Shown one piece after another: positions 49,918 to 58,471 of a stretch of DNA of 64,000 bases (the stretch's first letter is position 1; every line of letters starts with the position of its first letter). The notes under the pieces are model-generated. The model was not told where the DNA came from. It ran no database searches and worked only from the letters and a program-made list of their open reading frames with translations. The DNA is from Borrelia recurrentis A1 (lineage in GTDB: Bacteria; Spirochaetota; Spirochaetia; Borreliales; Borreliaceae): contig NC_011244.1 in NCBI RefSeq assembly GCF_000019705.1, forward strand, positions 124,001 through 188,000, in the 5' to 3' direction. The position numbers and the translations under genes were made by a program.

Positions 49918-50085
49918 ATGGCAAAAATTTCCAAAAATGCACAAAGAAGTGGCTCTAAAGAATTGTTAAGTAGATGGGGCGGAAAAATTATAATGAAATC
50001 TAAATTTGAAAATGGTAAAATAAAGCACTATGCAGAATGCCAAAATTCAAAAAATACGGCAAGAAGACCTAAAGATTTATTTTAA
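49918..50085 (+). CDS. Small basic protein of 55 residues
   Basis: ATG 49918 opens a 55-codon frame beginning MAKISKNAQRSGSKELLSRW and ending ARRPKDLF, with GAGG 7 bases before the start. It is rich in Lys and Arg (net positive), with one Trp and one Cys. It lies alone between two minus-strand genes, transcribed divergently from the repeat protein and ending 4 bases before the next stop. The clean start, ribosome site and coding-like composition support a real gene. It may bind nucleic acid, which is an inference from charge only. Confidence 0.6.
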   Translation: MAKISKNAQRSGSKELLSRWGGKIIMKSKFENGKIKHYAECQNSKNTARRPKDLF

Positions 50086-50089
50086 ATAA

Positions 50090-51847
50090 TCATTTTTTAT
50101 TCAATTTATCTTCAAATTTTAACCAAGCTTCGTCCTGTTCACTTTTGCTATAAACCCTACCAGCTGTCTGTCCTTTGTTAGAGGTTCCTTTACCTTTTTT
50201 GGAATAGGAATTTCTAATCTGTTCTTTTATCTCCTCTCTTTGTTTGCGCCTCTTATCTAGCTGTCTTTTTACTCTTTCATTTGGATCAAAAAGTCCCCCA
50301 ACATGATTATTAACTATTACTTTAGAATTTAATCTAGATAAAGATTCTTTATAGCTTTGATATTTTCCAGTCAAAAATAACACAATTTTCCTTAACAAGG
50401 ATAAATCTTTATAAGCAAAATCTAAAATACTAGACAAATCAATTTTATAAATTTTATAAAGTGGTAAGAATGTATTACTATTCTTAAAATACTTAGCGGC
50501 TTCATTTTTTATTATATCCTTAATTTGAGTCTGTATATTTTGAATTTTAGAAACTCGCCTATAATGAGACACAATAAAATCAAGAAATGCAACTTTATTT
50601 TTCAAACAATAATCATTTAGATCATAATTAGCAACAAATTCAGATAACATCTTCTCAAGACCCTCTTCTGTAAAAATAACAGAAGAATTTTTACCATTAT
50701 TAAGCATCTTTGTAAATTCATTTCTCAATTTATCTTTAACATCAATTACAATTTGATCAAATTCTTTTAAAAAGATAGAATAAGCACATGGCTTATATAA
50801 ATATATATCACTTCTAATACTAAATATTCTAGGCAAAGAACCCTTAATATTGGATTCAAAAAAGTATCCATTGGCTATATTAAAAAAATGTTCAGCATCA
50901 GATAATTCATCAGCATGCTCTTGAAGAATACTTTTAAATTCCTCTATATTAATAAATCCAGGTTTAAACTCTATTGCTTTTTCAATCGATTTCAAAGTTT
51001 CATCAATTTTAATATTTTCTAAATTTTTAATTTCTTCTAACTTTTTTTCATTAGTAATATAAATATTTAATACCTCTAAAAAGGTAAAATAATGCTTAGA
51101 AATATTAACACCTTTCTTATTTAAAATCTCCTCTTTATTTTCCAAAATACCCAAAAGAAGATTATAAGCAACTCCAACCCCATTAACGCCCTCATACAAA
51201 ATTCGATCATACTCACTAATCTTCAAATTTCTAGCTCTAATAAAAACATCTTTAACTACTCTGTTAGAAGCAGTTCTAAATAAAATTCTTTTCATAAATT
51301 CAACAAAATACAATGTTTGTCTTGAAGGAATGATCAAAGAATCTAGTATCAATATCTTCTTTAATGAAGCACTTTCTTGAAAATATTTAAAATTAATATC
51401 TTCATTCTTAAGCACAACAAATTCTCTCTCAAAAGCTAACAAATTTCTATCTATATTCTTAATTGTAAGCAAAGTACTAAAAAATTCTATTCCCACATAA
51501 TGTTTTAAAAACAAATCTTCAATAGCATAATAATAAAAATCACTACTATTTTCATCTGTTATTATTATTTTATCAGGTAACAATTCTCCATTAGATGTAA
51601 TCTGATTAACAATAATTCCTCTCTTAACTTCATAAAGTTTACGAAATAAAAAATCCAATTCTCCCTTAAGAGAACGTATTTTAACAGAATAATCTTCAAC
51701 AAACTTAGAATAACCTATAACATTGTTTTTACATTCCAAAATAACTCGTAAAATCATTTTTTGCGTATCTGAAGAAATTCCTATTTGAGAAATCAAAATA
51801 TCCACTTCTTTATCATTTAGATAAAAAATTTCGGGAAACTTTTTCAT
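50090..51847 (-). CDS. Large conserved-looking cytoplasmic protein, unknown function
   Basis: The 585-residue protein lacks a signal peptide or membrane segments and is mostly helical. It begins MKKFPEIFYLNDKEVDILIS and ends in a very basic region (RVKRQLDKRRKQREEIKEQI followed by a Gly/Lys-rich stretch and SKSEQDEAWLKFEDKLNKK). I recognise no domain. The basic tail suggests contact with nucleic acid or acidic lipid. It has its own transcription unit between the small basic protein and the exchanger gene. Confidence 0.65.
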   Translation of the reverse strand: MKKFPEIFYLNDKEVDILISQIGISSDTQKMILRVILECKNNVIGYSKFVEDYSVKIRSLKGELDFLFRKLYEVKRGIIVNQITSNGELLPDKIIITDENSSDFYYYAIEDLFLKHYVGIEFFSTLLTIKNIDRNLLAFEREFVVLKNEDINFKYFQESASLKKILILDSLIIPSRQTLYFVEFMKRILFRTASNRVVKDVFIRARNLKISEYDRILYEGVNGVGVAYNLLLGILENKEEILNKKGVNISKHYFTFLEVLNIYITNEKKLEEIKNLENIKIDETLKSIEKAIEFKPGFINIEEFKSILQEHADELSDAEHFFNIANGYFFESNIKGSLPRIFSIRSDIYLYKPCAYSIFLKEFDQIVIDVKDKLRNEFTKMLNNGKNSSVIFTEEGLEKMLSEFVANYDLNDYCLKNKVAFLDFIVSHYRRVSKIQNIQTQIKDIIKNEAAKYFKNSNTFLPLYKIYKIDLSSILDFAYKDLSLLRKIVLFLTGKYQSYKESLSRLNSKVIVNNHVGGLFDPNERVKRQLDKRRKQREEIKEQIRNSYSKKGKGTSNKGQTAGRVYSKSEQDEAWLKFEDKLNKK

Positions 51848-51922
51848 CTTATATTCCTAATCTCCTAATATAAAAAACAATAAAACATAATTCATAATAA
51901 CACATTGATAAATTTAATAAAA

Positions 51923-52900
51923 TTAATAAACACCAAATAAATACACATTATATAAAATATACAAAAACAAAAAAATAATAGAAGGACCCCTATCAAAAAC
52001 CCCTTTGACTTTAACTACCAATAACAAAATCAAAGATATAACAAACATAATACCAAAATCAACAAAATAAATATCACTCATCAGTACTGGACTTATAAAA
52101 CTACTACTAGACAAAATAAATCCAATATTAAATATGTTACTGCCAATAATATTACCCAGCGCAATATCTGATTCTTTTTTAATTATTGCAAAAAGTGAAA
52201 CAACAAGCTCTGGTATACTGGTTCCAAAAGCAACAAAAATAATTCCAATAACTTTCTCACTAATATGAAAAATATTATGTGCAATATATATTGAATTATC
52301 TATTAATAACTTCGAACCTAAATATAAAAAATAAACACTTAAAAATAAAAACATAATATTTAAAAATAAAAATTTAAATCCATAATCACAATTAAGATTA
52401 TCTAAATCCCGCTCAACAACATTATATTTTTTTTCTTCCCTATAAAATAAAAATAAATAAGATACAAATACAAATAAAATTATCAACGAACTGGTCTTAT
52501 GATAAGGCACTTTAAAAAAAGAAAGAGAACTAAAATCAAAAGAAAGTAATAATAAAAGAAACATCAATAAAAATAACATCATAAAAGAAAACTTAAGTCT
52601 CTTAAAATCCGTTTTTATTTTTAAAAAACAACCTGTTAAAGAAAGTGCAAGTAATATATTGATAATATTACTACCAATGATATTAGAAACAATAATTTCA
52701 TTTTTTTGCTTAAACGATGCTATCAAACTTGTAAAAAGCTCTGGAGCACTTGTTGATAGAGAGACTATTATAACACCTATTAAAAGATTGGGAACTTTAA
52801 AATAAGTAGCAATATTAACAGAACTCTTTAAAAGATAATTACCACCAAGATATAATAAAAATATACCTAACATTAAACAAAAAAAATAAATATAAACCAC
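51923..52900 (-). CDS. Na+/Ca2+ exchanger-family cation antiporter
   Basis: The 325-residue protein has about ten membrane helices and the two alpha-repeats of the CaCA family: VIIVSLSTSAPELFTSLIAS with NIIGSNIINILLAL in the first half, and IFVAFGTSIPELVVSLFAII with LGNIIGSNIFNIGFIL in the second. The acidic residues in the PEL motifs bind the cation. The start is GTG 52900, with AGGAG 6 bases before it. The protein probably exchanges Ca2+ for Na+ (or K+); ion preference cannot be told. Confidence 0.85.
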   Translation of the reverse strand: MVYIYFFCLMLGIFLLYLGGNYLLKSSVNIATYFKVPNLLIGVIIVSLSTSAPELFTSLIASFKQKNEIIVSNIIGSNIINILLALSLTGCFLKIKTDFKRLKFSFMMLFLLMFLLLLLSFDFSSLSFFKVPYHKTSSLIILFVFVSYLFLFYREEKKYNVVERDLDNLNCDYGFKFLFLNIMFLFLSVYFLYLGSKLLIDNSIYIAHNIFHISEKVIGIIFVAFGTSIPELVVSLFAIIKKESDIALGNIIGSNIFNIGFILSSSSFISPVLMSDIYFVDFGIMFVISLILLLVVKVKGVFDRGPSIIFLFLYILYNVYLFGVY

Positions 52901-52924
52901 ATAAATCTCCTAGCAAAAATTATA

Positions 52925-54775
52925 TTAAGAAAAACCCAAAAATTTGTTTAAATTAGTCTTAACCATATAATAAATATTAGATGCATTCCACAAGCTAAAA
53001 CCATTTCCCAAAGACTCTTTGACACCTTGTAATTGATTAAAAAAATATTGCAGATAAACCTCTTCACTCACAATACGTTCTGAACCAAGCAAAAAAGCCT
53101 GAACGTAAGGTCTAATTATAACTTTACCCGAGGAAAACACAAACGCCCTATTACTCCCTTCTTTATAAATTTTATAAGCCCTGGTAGTATAATATAAATC
53201 ATTCTTCAAAAAATCATTAGTATAATGTGAAGGATAAAACATGGGAGAAATAACATCAACATAATCTGATATCATAGAAATATTTTGACCAATACTATTA
53301 GTAACAAACCATCCATTATTGCCGTAAATGTCAATAGAAATAGGAATAGAAATTTTTTCCCTAGCCAAAATTAAAAAAGATTCAAGGGCATCAATTGCCC
53401 TCATTTCATACTTATTAAATCTTGAAGCTATAAGAGATACAGGTCCATCTGTTGGGAATCTAATATAATCAAACTGAATCTCATCAACTCCAAGCAACTG
53501 AATTTCTTTTGCAATATCTAAATTATAATCCCAAGTATTTTTTGAAAAAAGATCTACCCAATGTTCTTTTTGTATCAACTTAAAAGAATTACCATTCATG
53601 ACTTTTACAACATTACTCCAAGGACGATTGGTTTTTTTATTCCAAAGAGCATACTCACAATTATTATATAAATAAAATTTTGAATCTTTAAATACAACAA
53701 CACGAGCAATAACATATATTCCCAATTCTTTTGCCTTTTTTAAAATATAAGGAACATCTATTAATTTTTTAACTGCATTCATTTTATTAGGCAATTCTAG
53801 CTGACTTGCATAAGTTAAGATACCACTATCATTTTTAAAATCAATAATAACAGAATTCATACCTAATTTTTTAATAAACTCAAATCTCTCATCAACAGCT
53901 GTTTTATTTCGAAGAGTATAAGCTGTCAAATAAATTGAACCCCTATTAGACGCAAGATTAAGTCTCTTTGATTTTTGAAAATAATTACTTTCATAAATAG
54001 AAAATTGACTATCAAAGATCCACTTTCCATCAACATATAAATAAAAATGATTATCATAAGTTCCAACCAAAAGTTTTTCTAGCTTTTCATCAGATAAATC
54101 AATAATACGAACTATCTGTTTTTTAAATGGAAAATCTAATTTCTTAATAACCCCTGAAACTATATTAATTAAAATAATATCTCCATAAATTCCATAAGAA
54201 CAATACAACTCACTCTCACTATTTTTTGAAAATTCTAGCGAACTAATAATATCATAATAACCAGCACCCAAATATGTCTTAGAAATTAGAGAATTTAAGC
54301 TTTTAAAATCTAAATTATTATTAATACTGATATAAAGTCCGCTGTTAGAAGTCCCAACAGCAACATGTTTATATTCTCCTCGAGACAATGCACTTGATGT
54401 AATATAAGAATTTTTATTAAATTTTTCAGTATCAACTAATTTTATAAAATTTTTAAAATAATTATGAGAAACATAAACAGCATCACTTGTTGTTAAAAGA
54501 GAATTTAAAGAATAAAAATCTTCATAAATAGAAGTTATCCTTTTGGATACAGGATTTTCAAATGGGTATATCCATCTAGTCTCTATTCCCTTAGTTTCAA
54601 TTTTAAATATCCCATTATTGCGCTTTTTATATAAAGCACCCTTATGAACAAAAAAGAAATTACCATTTTTAAAATACCTGTTCCCATTTAATGAATGTAA
54701 ACGAAAACATAAAAAAAAATAAGAAAATAATAAAAAAATTACATAGAAAAACATTAAGCATGTATTAAGTCTCAT
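52925..54775 (-). CDS. Exported glycosidase-like TIM-barrel protein
   Basis: The roughly 616-residue protein has an N-terminal signal anchor (CLMFFYVIFLLFSYFFLC), then a beta-propeller-like segment of about 200 residues (VAVGTSNSGLYISINNNLDF). The C-terminal domain of ~320 residues resembles the putative glycoside hydrolase family near GH13: NSVIIDFKNDSGILTYASQL, VIARVVVFKD, EIQFDYIRFPTDG, SIDIYGNNGW and YVDVISPMFYPSHY. The Asp/Glu in QFDYIRFP would be at the active site. Substrate unknown. ATG 54775 is preferred over TTG 54790. malQ follows upstream, so a sugar link is possible. Confidence 0.72.
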   Translation of the reverse strand: MRLNTCLMFFYVIFLLFSYFFLCFRLHSLNGNRYFKNGNFFFVHKGALYKKRNNGIFKIETKGIETRWIYPFENPVSKRITSIYEDFYSLNSLLTTSDAVYVSHNYFKNFIKLVDTEKFNKNSYITSSALSRGEYKHVAVGTSNSGLYISINNNLDFKSLNSLISKTYLGAGYYDIISSLEFSKNSESELYCSYGIYGDIILINIVSGVIKKLDFPFKKQIVRIIDLSDEKLEKLLVGTYDNHFYLYVDGKWIFDSQFSIYESNYFQKSKRLNLASNRGSIYLTAYTLRNKTAVDERFEFIKKLGMNSVIIDFKNDSGILTYASQLELPNKMNAVKKLIDVPYILKKAKELGIYVIARVVVFKDSKFYLYNNCEYALWNKKTNRPWSNVVKVMNGNSFKLIQKEHWVDLFSKNTWDYNLDIAKEIQLLGVDEIQFDYIRFPTDGPVSLIASRFNKYEMRAIDALESFLILAREKISIPISIDIYGNNGWFVTNSIGQNISMISDYVDVISPMFYPSHYTNDFLKNDLYYTTRAYKIYKEGSNRAFVFSSGKVIIRPYVQAFLLGSERIVSEEVYLQYFFNQLQGVKESLGNGFSLWNASNIYYMVKTNLNKFLGFS

Positions 54776-54849
54776 ATAAACAACATCCAACCTTTTTTAA
54801 AATAGATTTAAAAACAAATATTATTTTAACAAATAATTAAAATTACTAC

Positions 54850-56335
54850 TTAAATTCTTCCATAAAGTTTTGTAATATTACTTATTTTTTTACTTAAATC
54901 GGTACTTAAATCAGAACTCAAGATCCTAAAATCATTAAGCATTGACCCAGACACATTTTTATGATCAACCACATGATCAAGATAATCTTCCATTGAAACT
55001 ATTACATTATCTGCAACACTAGACATTGCACCTCGTATCATATCCCAAACAACAAAATCTTCATTAGTATTAAAATAATTAAAAATGTACTCTCTATGAT
55101 CATCATCGACAGAATTAATAAACTGACGAATAGTATTACTCTCATTAGTACTTGTATAGACAACACAATTCTTTATATAGTTATGTGGCAAACACAAATT
55201 TTTTGAATCAAAATCAAATGCAAACTGCATAATTCTAGTTTCTGAAAAATTAAAATAATCTCTTAATCTAAAAGCATCACCACGATCTTCTAAAAGGTCT
55301 GCAACCCAAATTTCTAAATCATTAATTTTACTTAAAACATTTCTAAAAAAATCTTTACCTGGACATTTGACCCACTGCCCACTACTACTATAAACTGAAA
55401 ATTCTCGCTCAGAAATTTCCCAAGTAGATACAAATCCTCTAAAATAATCAAATTTAATAATATCTACATATTTATGCATAAAACCAATACGATTAATCCA
55501 CCACACATAATCATCTTTCCTTAAGGCTTTCCAATTATAAGCTGCATTACCCCAAAGATATTTTTTATAAGACAAATTACCAGAAGGCAGACCTGTTACT
55601 TTATCTTTACTTGCATCAAATTTCAATTTAAAATATTTTTGATGTGCCCAAACATCAGCAGAATCATAAAACATAAAAATAGGCATATCACTTATTATTT
55701 TAATCCCAACATTACTTGCATATCTTTTTAAGGCTTTAAATTGTAAAAAAAAAGAAATATTGCAATACTTGTTGAATATTGATCTCAACATTAAGAGTTT
55801 CTCTAAGTCGCATTAAAGCTTTTGGATCTCTTTTTAAGATTTCTTTACTAAATAAAAGATTAAAGGTCTGTGGATCTTGGAACCTGCAATAATATTCCCT
55901 AAAAGCAACAAAACTTGAAAAATCTAAAAGCCAATAAGCAGCAGATTTTTTAAATTTTTCAAATGCATACATCTCATCAATTGTCGCCCTATGCAAAAAA
56001 TTCAAAGCTGCATCTCTTAAAATAATATTCTTGGTTTTCAATTTATCATAATCAATACATCTATCTTCCAAACATCCAAAAATACCTAAATCTACATCGA
56101 TAAATCTATCAATAGCATTTAAATCAATATAACTTATATTACCAGCAAATGCAGAATAACTTAAATAAGGAACCCCTGAACAATTAGGAAGTGAATACAA
56201 CAATATTTGCCAATAACTTTGCGACGAACTAGCAAGAAAATCTATAAATTCATATGCTCCCTTCCCCAAATCACCAATACCATACTGAGACGGTAAAGAA
56301 CTAATACTTAGCAAAATTCCACTTTTTCTTTTCAT
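54850..56335 (-). pseudogene. malQ: 4-alpha-glucanotransferase (amylomaltase), frameshifted
   Basis: The N-terminal part (ATG 56335) matches MalQ: KRKSGILLSISSLPSQYGIG and YLSYSAFAGNISYIDLN. It shifts frame in a T9 run (plus-strand A9, 55745-55753), ending QYFFFFTI-stop. With eight T the reading is QYFFFLQFKALKRYASNVGI and continues to 54850, about 495 residues. The C-terminal half is also degenerate. The nucleophile region KFDYFRGF is kept, but the family AEDLG acid/base motif reads VADLLEDRGD, apparently missing the Glu. The THDN motif reads TNES. The late RMN-P segment is unrecognisable. Activity is therefore unlikely even without the frameshift. Confidence 0.83.
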
Positions 56336-56454
56336 TTCTTATACCTCAAAACAATAGATCATTTAATTAAAAAGTTAAAACAACTATATGCATACTATCA
56401 TTATAACTAAAACACAAAACACACAAAGCATTATTAAAAAGATTTAATGAAAGA

Positions 56455-56485
56455 TTGAAAAACATAATCTAAACTATGATATAAT
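56455..56485 (+). promoter_or_regulatory. Promoter abutting the start of the OmpA-domain gene
   Basis: TTGAAA (56455-56460), a 19-base spacer, and the extended -10 TGATATAAT (TATAAT at 56480-56485) form a strong-looking promoter. The ATG is at 56493, only 7 bases after the -10 box, and no ribosome site is present. The transcript would start at or next to the A of the ATG, so a leaderless mRNA is predicted. Confidence 0.55.
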
Positions 56486-56492
56486 TCGTTAA

Positions 56493-57650
56493 ATGCATAT
56501 TAAGACCATAACATTACTATTTTTAATCAAAACTATAACATTTTCCTCTGAAATATTAGAATTTAAATACACCAAAGGCACTAAATTTAGAATAGAAACC
56601 ACAGATCAGCAAAAAATTTATCTAAATGGAATATTTAACTCCGAAACAAAAACAAACATTCAAGTATCAAGTGAAATAAAAGATATAAAAAATAATTTTG
56701 CAAATATAAAATCTTATTTCAGAGTACTCGAAAGAAATGATGAGAGCGATGTTTATTTACTAAAAGAAGAACTTGAAGGAAATTTTAGCATAAACAAACA
56801 GGGTGAATACAAAATTAATCATAATCAAAAAAGACCTTCTGTTAGAGGTATTCCACAATTTCCAAAAACACCTATAAGAGTAAATGAAACATGGACATAT
56901 CCAGCAGAAGAATACATACAAGCATCTGAAATTGTAAAAGGAATAAAAGATTTTATTACAAAATTCAATGTAAGTTATACATATAAAGGCAAAGAAAAAA
57001 TAGATGGAAAATATTACGATATAATTTATTCAAATTATGAATCTAAATATAATGTAAAAAACATATTATTCTCTCAAAAAGTCAACCAAAAAATATACTT
57101 TGATTCAAAATTGGGAAATATATATAAATATCATGACACATATGAATTTCAAATGAAAAACGGAAACAATAATATCAAAATGATTGGAACCTCATCTGGA
57201 AAAATAATCTCCATTGAATTACCAAATGATAACACAATAGAGAATGAAATTAAGGAATATATTAAAAGAGAACAAATAGATTCTATAGAAATAGAAAAAA
57301 ATAAAAATGGCATTAAATTAAGCTTAGACATTGAATTCTATCCTGATTCATTTCAAATCATTAGAAAAGAACATAATAAATTAAAACACATAGCCAATTT
57401 ACTAGAAAAATTTCAAGACAATAACATTCTAATAGAGGGACACACAGCAAAGTTTGGAACAGAACAAGAAATGCAAGAATTGTCTGAAAAAAGAGCTCAT
57501 ACAATCGGAAACTATTTATTAAAAATGAAAGTAAAGAACAAAAACCAAATATTTTTTAAAGGATGGGGTGCTAAAAAACCTAAGTATGTAAGCTCATCTC
57601 CTTTAGCATCAAAAAATCGAAGAGTAGAAATTACAATTCTAAACAATTAA
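56493..57650 (+). CDS. Exported protein with C-terminal OmpA-like peptidoglycan-binding domain
   Basis: The 385-residue protein has a signal peptide (MHIKTITLLFLIKTITFSSE), a central beta-rich domain of ~240 residues resembling the treponemal Tpn50 group, and a C-terminal OmpA domain. That domain shows LKHIANLLEKFQDNNILIEG with HTAKFG, LSEKRAHTIGNYLLK and ASKNRRVEIT, which include the residues that hold meso-diamino acid in peptidoglycan. It would tether the outer membrane or periplasm to the wall. It is convergent with dksA, three bases apart. Confidence 0.82.
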   Translation: MHIKTITLLFLIKTITFSSEILEFKYTKGTKFRIETTDQQKIYLNGIFNSETKTNIQVSSEIKDIKNNFANIKSYFRVLERNDESDVYLLKEELEGNFSINKQGEYKINHNQKRPSVRGIPQFPKTPIRVNETWTYPAEEYIQASEIVKGIKDFITKFNVSYTYKGKEKIDGKYYDIIYSNYESKYNVKNILFSQKVNQKIYFDSKLGNIYKYHDTYEFQMKNGNNNIKMIGTSSGKIISIELPNDNTIENEIKEYIKREQIDSIEIEKNKNGIKLSLDIEFYPDSFQIIRKEHNKLKHIANLLEKFQDNNILIEGHTAKFGTEQEMQELSEKRAHTIGNYLLKMKVKNKNQIFFKGWGAKKPKYVSSSPLASKNRRVEITILNN

Positions 57651-57653
57651 ATA

Positions 57654-58037
57654 CTAAATTGACCTTCTGCTCTTTTTTTCCTTTTTAGTTTGACAACTTA
57701 TACATAAAAATGCATAAGGAATAGCCTCTAACCTTTCTTGTGCAATATCTTTATCACAAGCTAAACAATGCCCATAAATATTGTGAGAAATCCGATAAAG
57801 AGCTTGATTTATTAAATTAAGTTTCTTTTTTTCAACTGAACTTAAAGCCTCAAGATTATTACCATCCATATTATCAAATGCAATATCTACTATATCTTTT
57901 AGATGCATATCATTATTAATAATTTCTCTTTTACTATCTTCAACAGATCTTATAGAATTTAATATTTCTTTTTTTAATTCTAAAAGAAGAGTTTGCATTT
58001 TTTCAACAAATTCATGCTCAAAATTGCTTTTCTGCAT
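57654..58037 (-). CDS. dksA: DksA/TraR-type RNA polymerase regulator
   Basis: The 127-residue protein has an N-terminal coiled coil with an acidic tip region (DDSK-like segments between residues 20 and 60) and the C4 zinc finger CLACDKDIAQERLEAIPYAF followed by LCISCQ. DksA binds the RNA polymerase secondary channel with ppGpp. In B. burgdorferi it is known to take part in the stringent response and adaptation to starvation in the tick. ATG 58037 is preceded by GGGAGG. Confidence 0.9.
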   Translation of the reverse strand: MQKSNFEHEFVEKMQTLLLELKKEILNSIRSVEDSKREIINNDMHLKDIVDIAFDNMDGNNLEALSSVEKKKLNLINQALYRISHNIYGHCLACDKDIAQERLEAIPYAFLCISCQTKKEKKSRRSI

Positions 58038-58205
58038 GATATTACCTCCCTATAATAAATTACAATTTTTAAAAAACTCCGTGTAATTATATAAACAATC
58101 CCCTATAATGTAAACTAGTGCATTAATTTTTAATAAGAAAATAATTGCAATGATATTACTAATTGTGTACAATTGATTCTGTTACACAAATAATAAGGAG
58201 GCATT

Positions 58206-58427
58206 TTGAATACAAAAGAAGAAGCTATTGAAACCGAAGGTATTGTTAAAGAATCTCTTCCAAATACAATGTTTAGAGTAGAACTTAAAAATGGACATTT
58301 AGTCCTAGCTCACCTATCTGGAAAAATGAGAAAACATTTTATTAAAATAGTTCCTGGAGATAAAGTCAAAGTTGAACTATCACCTTATGATCTTACAAAA
58401 GGAAGAATAGTATACAGAGAAAAATAA
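58206..58427 (+). CDS. infA: Translation initiation factor IF-1
   Basis: The 73-residue OB-fold protein reads [20 protein letters not shown], then [20 protein letters not shown], then [20 protein letters not shown], ending RIVYREK, a complete IF-1. It blocks the ribosomal A site during initiation. The start codon is TTG 58206, with AAGGAGG 4 bases before it. It stands alone between dksA (divergent) and the bat-type genes (convergent). Confidence 0.95.
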   Translation: MNTKEEAIETEGIVKESLPNTMFRVELKNGHLVLAHLSGKMRKHFIKIVPGDKVKVELSPYDLTKGRIVYREK

Positions 58428-58471
58428 TTTTTTATGTAATAAAAAACTGAAATTCAAAAATTTATTTCATT

